Part shown: positions 17,401-25,446 of the stretch, piece by piece
Position numbering within the stretch: the stretch's first letter is position 1
How the letters are laid out: every line of letters begins with the position of its first letter
From: Candidatus Hodarchaeota archaeon
Lineage (GTDB): Archaea > Asgardarchaeota > Heimdallarchaeia > Hodarchaeales > Hodarchaeaceae
Direction of reading: 5' to 3'
Assembly: GCA_016840035.1 (NCBI GenBank)
Contig: JAEOTC010000154.1
Coordinates: forward strand, 1 to 64,000
DNA length: 64,000 nucleotides
The notes under the pieces: generated by a model
Database searches by the model: none
What the model was told of the DNA's origin: nothing
Seen by the model: the letters and a program-made list of their open reading frames with translations, nothing else
Position numbers and translations under genes: made by a program

Positions 17401-17554
17401 AGGTCTTATCAAGCTGGACCATTCTTCCCCCAATTGAAGGATTGCTCTCAATAAGATGAACAAGAAATCCTTGATCAGCCATATCTAAACTCGCTTGTAT
17501 TCCGGCAATTCCTCCTCCGATTACAGCTACAGATCCTAACATTGTTTCAGCCAT
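14438..17554 (-). CDS. hdrA: Double HdrA: two HdrA units fused in one chain
   Basis: A 1038-residue protein built of two HdrA units. The first (about 1-470) starts directly with the FAD fold GGGIAG (near 11), then CAMCILGPKL, a ferredoxin motif (CTGCGECEENC, about 100) and a second Cys set (CGICKKKC). The second (about 480-1038) has the full layout: N-terminal domain with VCHCGHN, FAD fold GGGVAG (about 620), CCTAAIK, and two C-terminal [4Fe-4S] motifs (CRGCGRCEQVC, CKGCGTCVVTC). HdrA normally dimerises, so the fusion gives an asymmetric pseudo-dimer with two FADs. I chose the ATG at 17554 for its GAGGAAG; a longer frame to 17596 would overlap the upstream gene. An HdrA-A chain fits flavin-based bifurcation or confurcation. 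Confidence 0.93.
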   Translation of the reverse strand: MAETMLGSVAVIGGGIAGIQASLDMADQGFLVHLIESNPSIGGRMVQLDKTFPTLDCAMCILGPKLVDVQRHPNIRLLTYCDPQDLSGSPGNFTLKYLKKARYVDEDKCTGCGECEENCPYWVDDEFNEHLMRKDKKGRDKPGRKTVSIPFPQAVPKVAYIQAHNCAYLKKGKCGICKKKCGPGAINYEQKDEVKEINVGAVIVTTGFDPFDAKEISSLHYGQFPNVVTTLQFERLLNASGPTGGEVIRPSDQKHPKKIAFLQCVGSRNPQLNRNYCSAACCMYAIKEAIMAKEHDPDVEAYIYYMDIRAFGKGFEEFYQRAINEFNIHFIKSRISEIRENPENRNLIVKYEDFKGTPGISTEEMDMVVLSTGLDPSSHAEFLKRDLKLELSDTGFVVTDPLKPLETNQEGVYVCGVASSPKDIPDTVAEASGAAAKASILLKDVRGTEIEEKKLPREIKVSPADEPRIGVLVCHCGHNIGSVVDCAEVAEYSKQFDNVVYASDPMYACAADSQVVIKDAIKEHKLNRVIVASCTPRTHEPLFRSTLQEAGLNEFLFDLVNFREQVSWVHPHQEDEANEKAKDLIRGAITRACGLEPLFKEKIPIIKKALVIGGGVAGMTSALDLARAGYPVYLIEKEDQLGGELLKIPELHNGLKGPEVVAQMRKEIENEPEITVYTNSELEELSGAVGKFKGVVQGEEIQFGAVILATGAEPFTPNGYYNYGNASNVVTQRELEERFDELDPQNVVMIQCVGSREEEAPRTYCSRICCTAAIKNSIRIKERNPNANVFVLYKDIRTYGDLEELYLKARELGTVFIRYTDDNEPSVDSNGTVTVFDEMLGVNLQVTPDLVVLSVPLVPKPNEELGQMFKCARGADNFFLEAHVKLRPIDFATDGIFLAGTSQFPKFSTEAIYQGSGAAVRVMALLAKGFILSEGAIANVNQDICRGCGRCEQVCPFKAIELETKTIRMETQDLKMVKAVVNEGVCKGCGTCVVTCPVSAITIKHFPDKLIESQFESILTRPELTEKVEADTPSVEAP

Positions 17555-17573
17555 TGTTTCTTCCTCGCATTCA

Positions 17574-18707
17574 CTACTTTGGACTCGACCTCTCATCTAC
17601 AATCATACCAAGCTCTTTCACTTTTATTTTAAAGTCGTGCTGAGGTTTTTTATCCTCTAAAACACAGTTTAAGTGGGCATAGCATTTTGAACATGCCACA
17701 GTAAGCGTTCCTTCTTCCCCAACGGCTCGTGTTGCATCCTCTAGCTTCCGTAACATAATTGATCTAGAGACATCATCACACTTTAACCATGCAGACACTC
17801 CACAACACTTTGAAAATTGTTTATTCAATGAAATTTCTTTAATTGATGCACCTGTTGCCTCTAGGACCTTTCTTGGACTTTCATACTCATTCATGAATCG
17901 TCCTAATCTGCATGGATCGTGATAAGTAAGAGTTGTAGCTTCTGCATTGAAATCCAACTTGTCTTTATTTTCCTCTACAAAATGAGAAATGTGTTGAATG
18001 TCAACACCCTCTAAATTATATAAGTCCATAAAGGAGTAATAGCATTCAGCACATGAAACCACAAGTGTTGAAATACCAGAATCCTTGATTACTTGTGTAT
18101 TAAATTCTCTAACCTGTTCATAGGCATCCATATCACCTGTCCAGTAAGCATCATGGCCACAGCACTTTAGAGATAATAGATTGGGATTAACACCTATTTT
18201 ATTCATTACATTAATTGCACTCTGACCTATTTCGTGAAAACTCGTTTCCTTTAAATCTAGGAATTTATCATATAGATCAATGCATCCTGGGAAATAAGCA
18301 ACAGAGGATTCGGGATTTAACTTTCCTTCATACTCAAATTTCATCCCAGAATCAGTTATTTCATTCATGAACACTTGCATAATATTGAAGATATTGTGAT
18401 GTGCAAAGAGATCTTCATTGACACCTTGTTGTTCCCGTTTTAGTCGTATAAATTCCGGAAAATCGATTTGATGTGGACATACTTCTAAGCAGAGGCCACA
18501 GGTTAAACATGAAGTTAAATCATCTTCAGATACTCCATAATCGTATAAATATTTGTGGATGATTTTCCTTGGATTAAATTTAGAATACCTACGGACTGGA
18601 CATACACTGGTACAGGAGGAGCATTGATAACATGCCTGTAACATAGTCTTTAGGTCATCAGTTTTAATTTCTACATCGTATTGAATGGGACTTTCAGACA
18701 TTACCAT
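17574..18707 (-). CDS. HdrD-like protein (fused HdrC and HdrB domains)
   Basis: The 377-residue protein joins an HdrC-type ferredoxin part and an HdrB-type part. Two CxxCxxCxxxC motifs lie near residues 26-36 and 67-77 (CYQCSSCTSVC, CLTCGLCLEVC), with SKFNPRKI between. Two CCG sets follow: FPGC, LKCCGH and SCAEC, then DPCRLG, SKCCGV and ACSKC. HdrD is the catalytic subunit of membrane HdrDE, and related CCG proteins occur in lactate and sulfur enzymes. AGGAG eight bases before the ATG at 18707 supports that start. Its place between hdrB and the double hdrA implies the complex has two disulfide-type sites, HdrBC and this protein. Confidence 0.88.
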   Translation of the reverse strand: MVMSESPIQYDVEIKTDDLKTMLQACYQCSSCTSVCPVRRYSKFNPRKIIHKYLYDYGVSEDDLTSCLTCGLCLEVCPHQIDFPEFIRLKREQQGVNEDLFAHHNIFNIMQVFMNEITDSGMKFEYEGKLNPESSVAYFPGCIDLYDKFLDLKETSFHEIGQSAINVMNKIGVNPNLLSLKCCGHDAYWTGDMDAYEQVREFNTQVIKDSGISTLVVSCAECYYSFMDLYNLEGVDIQHISHFVEENKDKLDFNAEATTLTYHDPCRLGRFMNEYESPRKVLEATGASIKEISLNKQFSKCCGVSAWLKCDDVSRSIMLRKLEDATRAVGEEGTLTVACSKCYAHLNCVLEDKKPQHDFKIKVKELGMIVDERSSPK

Positions 18708-18719
18708 TTTCTCATCTCC

Positions 18720-19604
18720 TCATGTTTTGACAGGTTTCATCAACTTTTTCGGTGAAACATAATTTGAGCCGAGTCCTAATGACTTATAACTCAGACCCAT
18801 TCCTATTCCAAGTAATTGGCTGAAATAAAGAACAGGAATTTTAAAATCTCCTCCTCCCACCCTATCTATCGCCTGTTTCTGTTGTCCATCTAAAGCTAAG
18901 GCGCACATTTGACAAGCTACAACAATGAATTCGGCTCCGACTTCTTTAGCATTAACAACAATATTTCCAGTTAGGGTTTCTACTGTTGGTTTTGCCACTA
19001 ATAGCTGAGTTGCACCACAGCACTTAGTTTTCATAGGAAAATGTGGAGTTTCAGCCCCAACAAGGTTAATTAGCTCATCCATAAATGTAGGATTATCTGG
19101 ATCCTCAAATTGTACAATATCTCCAGGACGAACACATAAACAGCCATAATAAGAGACACCTTTCCGTCCTGCGAGAGGATTATCTGGAAGAATGTGCTCC
19201 TTAATTTTATTTAATCCAATATTATCCCGTAATAATTGAAGAAAATGAACAGGTTTCACACTTCCAGGTGTGTAATCATGTTTATCCATCAGAGAATTGA
19301 GGATATCTGCTTGTTCTTTGTCTTCTTCCATTATACGATTTACATGAATCAATTGATATGCACATGCAGGACATACGGCTGTTAACAAATCAAAATCCTG
19401 TTCTTCTGCTAGAGCCAAATTCCTTGCAACAATACCTTTTGCTGCAAGGGGATTTACAGCTTCGACTTCTAACGCTCCACAACAATTCCAATCCTTTATC
19501 TCCTTCATATCCACTCCTAATTTCTCTGCAATCTTATAGGTGGATTTATTGTATTCTTTAGCTACTTTATGGAGTGAGCATCCTGGATAATAACCGACTT
19601 TCAT
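18720..19604 (-). CDS. hdrB: Heterodisulfide reductase subunit B (second copy)
   Basis: The 294-residue protein has two CCG sets: GCSLH, NCCGAL and CPAC in the N-terminal half, and GCLC, KCCGAT and CQMC in the second half. These hold two noncubane clusters as in HdrB. It differs clearly from the HdrB at 5.2-6.0 kb, for example YYPGCSLH against FFVGCTIPY, so the two operons are not recent duplicates. Its ATG overlaps the hdrC stop by 4 bases (ATGA) and its stop is 12 bases before the HdrD-like start. It probably works with the HdrC and the double HdrA of this operon; the disulfide or sulfur substrate is unknown. Confidence 0.93.
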   Translation of the reverse strand: MKVGYYPGCSLHKVAKEYNKSTYKIAEKLGVDMKEIKDWNCCGALEVEAVNPLAAKGIVARNLALAEEQDFDLLTAVCPACAYQLIHVNRIMEEDKEQADILNSLMDKHDYTPGSVKPVHFLQLLRDNIGLNKIKEHILPDNPLAGRKGVSYYGCLCVRPGDIVQFEDPDNPTFMDELINLVGAETPHFPMKTKCCGATQLLVAKPTVETLTGNIVVNAKEVGAEFIVVACQMCALALDGQQKQAIDRVGGGDFKIPVLYFSQLLGIGMGLSYKSLGLGSNYVSPKKLMKPVKT

Positions 19605-20236
19605 GCTTTGGCCTCCTTTTCATATTTCTTTGCGTTTTTGAAAATCCCTCGGACTTCCTTTCTGGCTTTAGAATTCCAAGGAGGGAAAAATTCGATTTTG
19701 AATTTCCTCAGCATCCCCAAAATCATTGAGATGTATTTAAAACCGATTAATGCTCCAAAAGGAAAACCTCTCCCATACATCATATACCGACCAATCATCT
19801 CAGGTTCCCAAGAACGACCCCAAAGCCAGACACTTTCTTTGAATCTCTTATCAAATGAATGTTTTAATTTTCCTTCCTTAGACAATGAAATACGTCTTGA
19901 TTTGTCTTTACTTTTTGTATCACGAACAGCTATTGTACGTAAAGCTTCGATAACTTCTGTAAATCTGACATTTTGCGGGCATCTATCTGTACACTCAAAA
20001 CATCCAACACATTGCCAGATAGCCTTTGATTCCAACACTTCCTTACGCATACCAACTAACACTTGTCGGATTACTTTTCTTGGATTTAGATCCAAGCCTA
20101 CATCGGTGATAGGACATGTTAAGGTACACGAAGAACATTGAAAACACTTTTTTAGATGTTCACCACCCTCCTCGGCAACGACTTCATTTTTAAAATTCAA
20201 ATCGGCAGTATTTAGATTAAAGGTCTGTATGGCCAT
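19601..20236 (-). CDS. hdrC: Heterodisulfide reductase subunit C (second copy, extended)
   Basis: The protein has two [4Fe-4S] motifs, KCFQCSSCTLTC and QCVGCFECTDRC, with DLNPRKVIRQVLVG between, as in HdrC. At 211 residues it is longer than the 165-residue copy at 6 kb: the added C-terminal half is basic and aromatic (WLWGRSWEPEMIGRYMMYGRG and FKYISMILGMLRKF), typical of HdrC linked to sulfur-type Hdr clusters. I chose the ATG at 20236 rather than the GTG at 20245. It heads the five-gene operon and is divergent from the lipoyl carrier gene, with about 210 bases between. Confidence 0.9.
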   Translation of the reverse strand: MAIQTFNLNTADLNFKNEVVAEEGGEHLKKCFQCSSCTLTCPITDVGLDLNPRKVIRQVLVGMRKEVLESKAIWQCVGCFECTDRCPQNVRFTEVIEALRTIAVRDTKSKDKSRRISLSKEGKLKHSFDKRFKESVWLWGRSWEPEMIGRYMMYGRGFPFGALIGFKYISMILGMLRKFKIEFFPPWNSKARKEVRGIFKNAKKYEKEAKA

Positions 20237-20297
20237 GAAAATCACATTTACTAGCCCTAATGCTAACTAAAGGGAACTCTACGACAAATTTGACATT

Positions 20298-20310
20298 AAT
20301 ATATATATAT
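20298..20310 (-). promoter_or_regulatory. TATA-like element upstream of the second hdr operon
   Basis: An AT-only alternating stretch (ATATATATATAT type) lies about 62-74 bases upstream of the hdrC start. Archaeal TATA boxes sit about 25 bases before the start of transcription, giving a leader of roughly 35 bases. Being symmetrical, it could serve either direction. Confidence 0.35.
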
Positions 20311-20449
20311 TCTTTGATAAGTGATCGTTTTGTAGCCTCTACACAATTAAAGATAACAATAGAAAAGAATTTAGGAATGAAAAAATGTTTTAAGCACTTA
20401 TTCTCTCCCCCTTTCATATACATCAGTTTTTGAAATGAAGTGAAAGATT

Positions 20450-20836
20450 ATGTCCCCCAAAGTTGATGACTCCTGCAAATACTACAAAGAACATCAATGG
20501 GTTAGAGTGGAAGATGATCGTACATGTTTGATCGGAATCTCTGACTTTGCCCAAGATTCACTAAAAGATATAGTAATGGTAGAGCTACCAGAAGTAGGTG
20601 ATACTGTTACTCAAGGTGAAGTGTTTACTTCCATCGAAAGTGTAAAAGCTGTTAGTGATGTTTTTAGTCCTGTTTCTGGTGAAATAGTTGAAGTTAATGA
20701 AGAGTTGGAAGATACACCTGAAAATTGTAATGAAGATCCATTTGGATCTTGGCTTGTAAAAGTCAAGCCGTCTAATCTTGATGGTGATCTTGCTAATCTT
20801 ATGAGCCCTGCGGAATATGAAGAATTCTGCGGATAA
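20450..20836 (+). CDS. gcvH: Lipoyl carrier protein, GcvH type (glycine cleavage H or LbpA-like)
   Basis: The 128-residue protein is a clear GcvH homologue: EHQWVRV near the N-terminus, VELPEVGDTV, and the lipoylation motif ESVKAVSD with Lys66, then SPVSGEIVEVN. GcvH shuttles the aminomethyl group in glycine cleavage; its relative LbpA binds lipoate in sHdr sulfur oxidation and is encoded beside hdr genes. Here it is divergent from an hdrC-hdrB-hdrD-hdrA operon, with no gcvT or gcvP in the window. Sequence alone looks like ordinary archaeal GcvH; position favours a link to Hdr. I cannot decide between them. No lipoate ligase or LipS genes are visible. Confidence 0.9.
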   Translation: MSPKVDDSCKYYKEHQWVRVEDDRTCLIGISDFAQDSLKDIVMVELPEVGDTVTQGEVFTSIESVKAVSDVFSPVSGEIVEVNEELEDTPENCNEDPFGSWLVKVKPSNLDGDLANLMSPAEYEEFCG

Positions 20837-20912
20837 ATAGGACTCAATAGAGATCAATAAGCATCTAAGGAGAAATATCTCCTTAGAAACATTTTTCTTT
20901 TCAGATCTCTTT

Positions 20913-21574
20913 CTATTCGGAGATCAAATCTTCTACTGCAAGAAGTGTGATTACTGAAAACATGATTGCGTGAAGTAAGAGTATTACACCACTTATAAGT
21001 GCTGCAGAAGGATCGTAATAAAAAGTAAGATTCTTTGTGGCATCTGCTGCTATAATTATTGAGGGGATGATCAAGGGGAAGAAAAGAATTGGGATTGCTA
21101 GAGTTTTTGATTTGGCATAAATGGTCAAAAGTGAGACGATACATCCTGCTACAGCCAGATCTATGGTTCCACATATCAATACAATCATAAAAACTATAAT
21201 ACTCCCTTGAATTGAGATATTTAGAAATATAATTGCCACTAGAAACGCGAAAATTTCAACCACACCCACAATCACTAATAAATACAATAATTTTGCTAAA
21301 AAAATAGCCTGAGGCTTTACAGGTAAAGAGAGAAGCGAGTATATTGAATTTTTCTGGGTTTCCCGAGAAAAAACTGATTAACCCCGATTATAATTGTAAA
21401 GGCAGTAATAAACTACATGGCAACCGTCGAAATAGTATACTGGGCTTCTAGAGTGATATCATCAATCAAAATGATCAGGGATGAGAAAATCAGCACTGCT
21501 GCTAAAGAAAAAATTCCCATAGATAATTATATCTCTTTTGTACGAAATTCTAAAGTCAGATCCTATCTCATCAT
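20913..21574 (-). pseudogene. ccmB: Decayed ccmB (cytochrome c maturation / ABC-2 permease)
   Basis: About 220 codons, the normal CcmB length, can be read if damage is ignored. Starting at 21574 it gives MMR-stop-DLTLEFRTKEI-stop-LSMGIFSLAAVLIF..., then TVAM-stop-FITAFTIIIGVNQFF, a frameshift, and SRETQKNSIYSLLSLPVKPQAIFLAKLL, after which the frame is intact to 20913. The three stops are at 21563-21565 (TAG), 21527-21529 (TAA) and 21413-21415 (TAG); the shift is at a six-A run on the plus strand (21368-21373). The RE..-LLSLPV..AIFLAK stretch and the hydrophobic pattern match CcmB, which exports haem-related cargo with CcmA. Three stops plus a shift argue against sequencing error. No ccmA or other ccm gene is nearby. 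Confidence 0.72.
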
Positions 21575-21821
21575 AAAATAAGTATCTGCAAGCATATTCT
21601 TTCATTCTGTCTAATCTTTTTCTTTTCTTAAACTTAGGAATTGGTCATCTTCCTTATTGTAGAGACCTTACATATTGTGTATATGAAATAAATTAAAAAC
21701 TTAAAAACAATAAATAGTTTTTAATACATAGTAGACTTTGAAGAGAGTCAATCGTTTCAACCTCTGTATCGAGTGTGTTTCAAGATTCATTTCATGAATT
21801 AAGTATAAGGTCCTATTTAAC

Positions 21822-22505
21822 TTGGTTTCAGAAGTAGCTACATCATCAAAAGATAAAATATTGCAGTACTTACTACTCAGTGGTTCAACGGCTGAGGATT
21901 CATGTACTGTGAAAGAAATTGCTGATCATCTTAAAATCAGTATTAATGCCACTCGCCAGTACCTTATCGTATTGGAGAAAGAAGGATTAGTGATCCGTAC
22001 AACTCAAAAAAGCACGACTGGTAGACCTGCAATTCTCTACTCATTACATCCCGATGCCATCGAGGAATTTCCTAAACAATATCGTGACTTTTCCATTAAA
22101 TTGCTAGCAGAGGTTCAAGAAAAGCTAGGGGTTCGAGCTACGATTGAAGTTCTAAGAAAAGTAGGTAAACAAATTGCTGATGAATTACAACCCTACGTCA
22201 AAACAAATATTGAACCTGGTGGTTCTTATAATTCTTTAAGGGATAGACTGCATGCTGTTGTAAAAGTTTATCACCAGTACGGCAAATTCCCGGAATTATT
22301 AGAAGATGATGTTTCTTTTGCTCTCAAAAACTATAATTGTCTTATATTTGGAGTGGCAAAAGAAAATAGCCTTGCTTGTACAGTTGATGAGTCTATAGTA
22401 AGTGAACTAGTGAACACCCCAGCTGTAAAGGAAAAATGCATTCGTAAAGGAGATGAATGCTGTTTATATCGGATAAAGAAATCTGAATTCCAGGATACTA
22501 GTTGA
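21822..22505 (+). CDS. SufR-like iron-sulfur-responsive transcription regulator
   Basis: The 227-residue protein has an N-terminal winged helix (VKEIADHLKISINATRQYLIVLEKEGLV, 30-57) followed by the TGRPAILYSLHPDA wing seen in SufR-type regulators. The C-terminal domain has cysteines C173, C186, C206 and C213-C214, as in SufR, which binds an Fe-S cluster and controls Fe-S assembly genes. A TTG at 21822 seems to be the start, since a TAA lies just before it in frame and no ATG or GTG is available. With so many Fe-S proteins nearby, control of hdr or Fe-S genes is a reasonable inference. It stands alone with long gaps on both sides. Confidence 0.75.
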   Translation: MVSEVATSSKDKILQYLLLSGSTAEDSCTVKEIADHLKISINATRQYLIVLEKEGLVIRTTQKSTTGRPAILYSLHPDAIEEFPKQYRDFSIKLLAEVQEKLGVRATIEVLRKVGKQIADELQPYVKTNIEPGGSYNSLRDRLHAVVKVYHQYGKFPELLEDDVSFALKNYNCLIFGVAKENSLACTVDESIVSELVNTPAVKEKCIRKGDECCLYRIKKSEFQDTS

Positions 22506-23030
22506 TTAGAGCGATTTCTTGGCAGCATTATGACTAATTAAGAACTCTCTTTATTTTTTCTACATTAAAGATAGTTTATTTCTGTTTTTTCTCCTATATT
22601 CCGAAAAAACCCAAGTTTGTCCCCCGAATCTGATATATTAAACGAAATGCTATTTTTTCATGGATTAGTAGGATTTCCAAAGAGTTTTTTGTTAATTTTC
22701 CAATTTTTAAACGATTAATTATGTTTAAAAAGAAATTCATAATCTTAATCATTTTTATTCTCCCTATTCTCTAGGTAGATTCTTATTTGATGTTCTAATT
22801 CATCCTATGAGGAAACTGCAAAAACTTTCCACCCCTACTACTTCCATCTAGTGTTCTAAAGCAATGAACACTTTTCGGAAAAGAATATTTTTCAGCTTAT
22901 AGGAGAATTCAATCTATTGAGCTAGCTTCCCTCATTTTAGAACCTAGATCAACAAAACTGGTCTATTTTCTGAAGGAACTCCAATCTCTTAACAAATATG
23001 ATAATTCAGACACCAAATTGGGGATAAACC
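22506..23030 (+). other. AT-rich intergenic gap
   Basis: No supported gene or RNA was found. A 17-codon frame at 22721-22774 (MFKKKFIILIIFILPIL then TAG) looks like a signal peptide cut off by a stop and may be a remnant of a secreted-protein gene. The end of the gap should hold the promoter for the CBS-korAB operon. Confidence 0.4.
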
Positions 23031-23507
23031 ATGACTCAAGAAGATTATATTATATCTATGTTCCGCAAAGATGATTGTAAACGTCTTATTCGTTCTGAAC
23101 TGAATGCTTTACCTGAAACGGCAACTATTAGAGAAGCAATTGATGCTCTAAGATCCAAATGGTCTAGCTATGTATGTATCTTAGGGGAGGGGAAGCAATT
23201 ACGCGGTATTATTACCGAGCGAGATATCTTGCGAAATATAGCAGCTGGAAGTCTCGATGAAAATGCTGCTGCTGTCTCAATTATGAATACTGAATTTCAT
23301 ACCATTGAATGCCGAGAATCAATAGCCCAGATTGCATTAACTTTGTATAAGAATACGTTCATGCATTTACCAATTCTCGATGAAGGTAAACTAGTTGGAA
23401 TAGTTTCTGCCAGAGATTTCATTCACTATTTAGTAGAATATTTTGCTGAGAGTGTCCATACGTTAAAACCCGTACAACCGACACAAGACAGGAGAGAGGG
23501 TGCATAA
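23031..23507 (+). CDS. CBS-domain pair protein
   Basis: The 158-residue protein is one Bateman module: two CBS repeats, with LRGIITERDILRNIAAG (about 60-76) ending the first and KLVGIVSARDFIHYL (about 120-134) ending the second. Such modules bind adenine nucleotides or SAM and usually regulate enzymes. It starts after GGGGAT, 37 bases before korA, so is probably cotranscribed. A second CBS protein follows korB, so nucleotide control of the 2-oxoacid oxidoreductase is a reasonable inference. Confidence 0.88.
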   Translation: MTQEDYIISMFRKDDCKRLIRSELNALPETATIREAIDALRSKWSSYVCILGEGKQLRGIITERDILRNIAAGSLDENAAAVSIMNTEFHTIECRESIAQIALTLYKNTFMHLPILDEGKLVGIVSARDFIHYLVEYFAESVHTLKPVQPTQDRREGA

Positions 23508-23544
23508 ATCCTAGGAAAACCCTAACATTATCCGAGGTAAACTA

Positions 23545-25446
23545 ATGGAAAATCCTCAACAGATCAAGAATGATGATGAAAATATCGTCCGGAAACCTAT
23601 AGAAGAGCTAGAACGTGTAGTAATTCGTTTAGCGGGTGATAGTGGGGATGGAATGCAACTTGCTGGATTGAAATTTACTTCTTCATCAGTAATACTCGGG
23701 AACGATGTCTCAACATTTCCTGATTATCCTGCAGAAATCCGTGCTCCCCAAGGAACGCTCGCAGGAGTCTCTGGATTTCAAATTCATTTTTCTTCAACTG
23801 AAATTTACACCCCTGGAGATCAACTGGACGCACTTGTGGCAATGAATCCAGCGGCTTTAAAGGTAAACATTTCTGATTTAAAACCGAACGGAATTCTAAT
23901 AGTAAACGAGGATTCTTTTACCTCTCGAACTCTTTCAAAAGCTGGTTACTCTTCTAACCCATTAGAAGACAATTCATTAGCCAAATATCGACTAATCCCA
24001 GTTAAAATTACAAAATTAAACCGAGAAGCAGTTAGCTCTATTGAGGGTATGTCAAGTAAACAGGTCAATCTTACTCGTAACTTTTTCGCTTTGGGATTGA
24101 TCTCATGGTTATATGATAGGCACCTAAAATCTACAATATCTTGGATTAAACAAAAATTCAAGAACCGTCCGATGATTGTTAAGGCTAATACTAAAACCCT
24201 CAAAGCAGGATATTATTACGGTGAAACTAATGAACTATTATCTATCCAATATTCTGTACCTAAAGCAGAAATGGATCCGGGAAAATATCGTTATATTTCT
24301 GGTACTCAAGCTTTAGCCTTAGGCTTAGCCACGTCTTCCCAACTCGCAAAAAAAGAGCTATTTTTTGGTGCATATCCAATAACACCTGCAAGTGATTTAT
24401 TACATGAACTTGTAAAACTCCGTGGTTATGGAGTGAAGACTTTTCAAGCTGAAGATGAGATAGCAGCAATTGGTTCAATCATTGGAGCTTCTTTTGGTGG
24501 TTCAATTGCTGTAACCGGTACATCTGGACCTGGATTAGCCTTAATGAGTGAAGCTTTAGGTCTTGCGGTTATTACCGAACTTCCATTGTTGGTAGTCAAT
24601 GTCCAACGTGCTGGTCCTAGTACCGGCATGCCTACTAAACCTGAGCAGAGTGATTTGTTACAGGTACTCTTTGGTAGGAATGGAGAATCACCTTTACCAA
24701 TATTAGCTCCTCAAAGTCCAGGTGATTGTTTTGACCTAGCTATTGAGGCTCTTCGCATTGCTTTGAAATATATGACTCCAGTAGTACTAATTTCTGACGC
24801 ATTCTTGGCAAACAATATCGATCCGTGGAAAATCCCTTTACTAGAGGAATTAAAAACGATGGAAGTCGTACACCCCACAACTGCACCAATGAGTTCTGAT
24901 GGCAGATACAATCCGTACTCCCGTAATGAAAATCTGGTAAGACCATATGTCATACCAGGAACAAAAGGACTCGAACATAGAGTTGGAGGATTGGAGAAAG
25001 AAAGAGTTACCGGAAATGTGAGTTATGATCCTCTCAATCATGAAGAAATGGTGAATATAAGAGAAAAGAAGATATCTGGTATCGTGAAAGATATTCCACT
25101 ACAACGCGTTCATGGACCATCAGAAGGGGATGTACTTGTATTATCGTGGGGGTCCACTTTTGGTGCTGCTCATACCGCTTGTAAGAATTTACGGAAAGAA
25201 GGACTCTCAGTTGCTGATACTAATTTGCGGTACTTGAATCCTTTACCCGCTAATCTCAAAGATATCCTTAATTCTTACAAATATGTTCTAATTCCTGAAA
25301 TGAATAAAGGACAGCTCCATTTTATCATTCAAGCTCAATTTGCAATCAAGACTCAGAGTCTTACAAAGATTCAAGGGAGACCGTTCCATGTCATTGAAAT
25401 CGAGGAGGAAGTCAGACAGATTATTGGAGGTTTATTTGATGAGTGA
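23545..25446 (+). CDS. korA: 2-oxoacid:ferredoxin oxidoreductase, fused gamma-alpha subunit
   Basis: The 633-residue protein fuses the gamma domain (about 20-215: VIRLAGDSGDGMQLAG and FPDYPAEIRAPQGTLAG) to the alpha domain (about 245-630: GTQALALGLA, FFGAYPITPASDLLHEL, TGTSGPGLALMSEALGLA). This is the KorA type that with KorB oxidises 2-oxoglutarate or related 2-oxoacids to acyl-CoA and reduces ferredoxin. No delta ferredoxin subunit is in the operon, typical of this two-subunit type. Its last 8 bases overlap the korB start. It can feed reduced ferredoxin into the Hdr network or, run in reverse, fix CO2; the direction is unknown. Confidence 0.93.
   Translation: MENPQQIKNDDENIVRKPIEELERVVIRLAGDSGDGMQLAGLKFTSSSVILGNDVSTFPDYPAEIRAPQGTLAGVSGFQIHFSSTEIYTPGDQLDALVAMNPAALKVNISDLKPNGILIVNEDSFTSRTLSKAGYSSNPLEDNSLAKYRLIPVKITKLNREAVSSIEGMSSKQVNLTRNFFALGLISWLYDRHLKSTISWIKQKFKNRPMIVKANTKTLKAGYYYGETNELLSIQYSVPKAEMDPGKYRYISGTQALALGLATSSQLAKKELFFGAYPITPASDLLHELVKLRGYGVKTFQAEDEIAAIGSIIGASFGGSIAVTGTSGPGLALMSEALGLAVITELPLLVVNVQRAGPSTGMPTKPEQSDLLQVLFGRNGESPLPILAPQSPGDCFDLAIEALRIALKYMTPVVLISDAFLANNIDPWKIPLLEELKTMEVVHPTTAPMSSDGRYNPYSRNENLVRPYVIPGTKGLEHRVGGLEKERVTGNVSYDPLNHEEMVNIREKKISGIVKDIPLQRVHGPSEGDVLVLSWGSTFGAAHTACKNLRKEGLSVADTNLRYLNPLPANLKDILNSYKYVLIPEMNKGQLHFIIQAQFAIKTQSLTKIQGRPFHVIEIEEEVRQIIGGLFDE

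Noticed and set aside
21288-21574. In-frame TAG/TAA codons in ccmB considered as recoding
   Set aside because: Both TAG and TAA occur together with a frameshift, and intact neighbouring genes show no in-frame stops, so decay is simpler.
22721-22774. 17-codon signal-peptide-like frame MFKKKFIILIIFILPIL
   Set aside because: It ends after 17 codons with no further coding sequence, so it is at best a remnant and is noted only in the gap entry.
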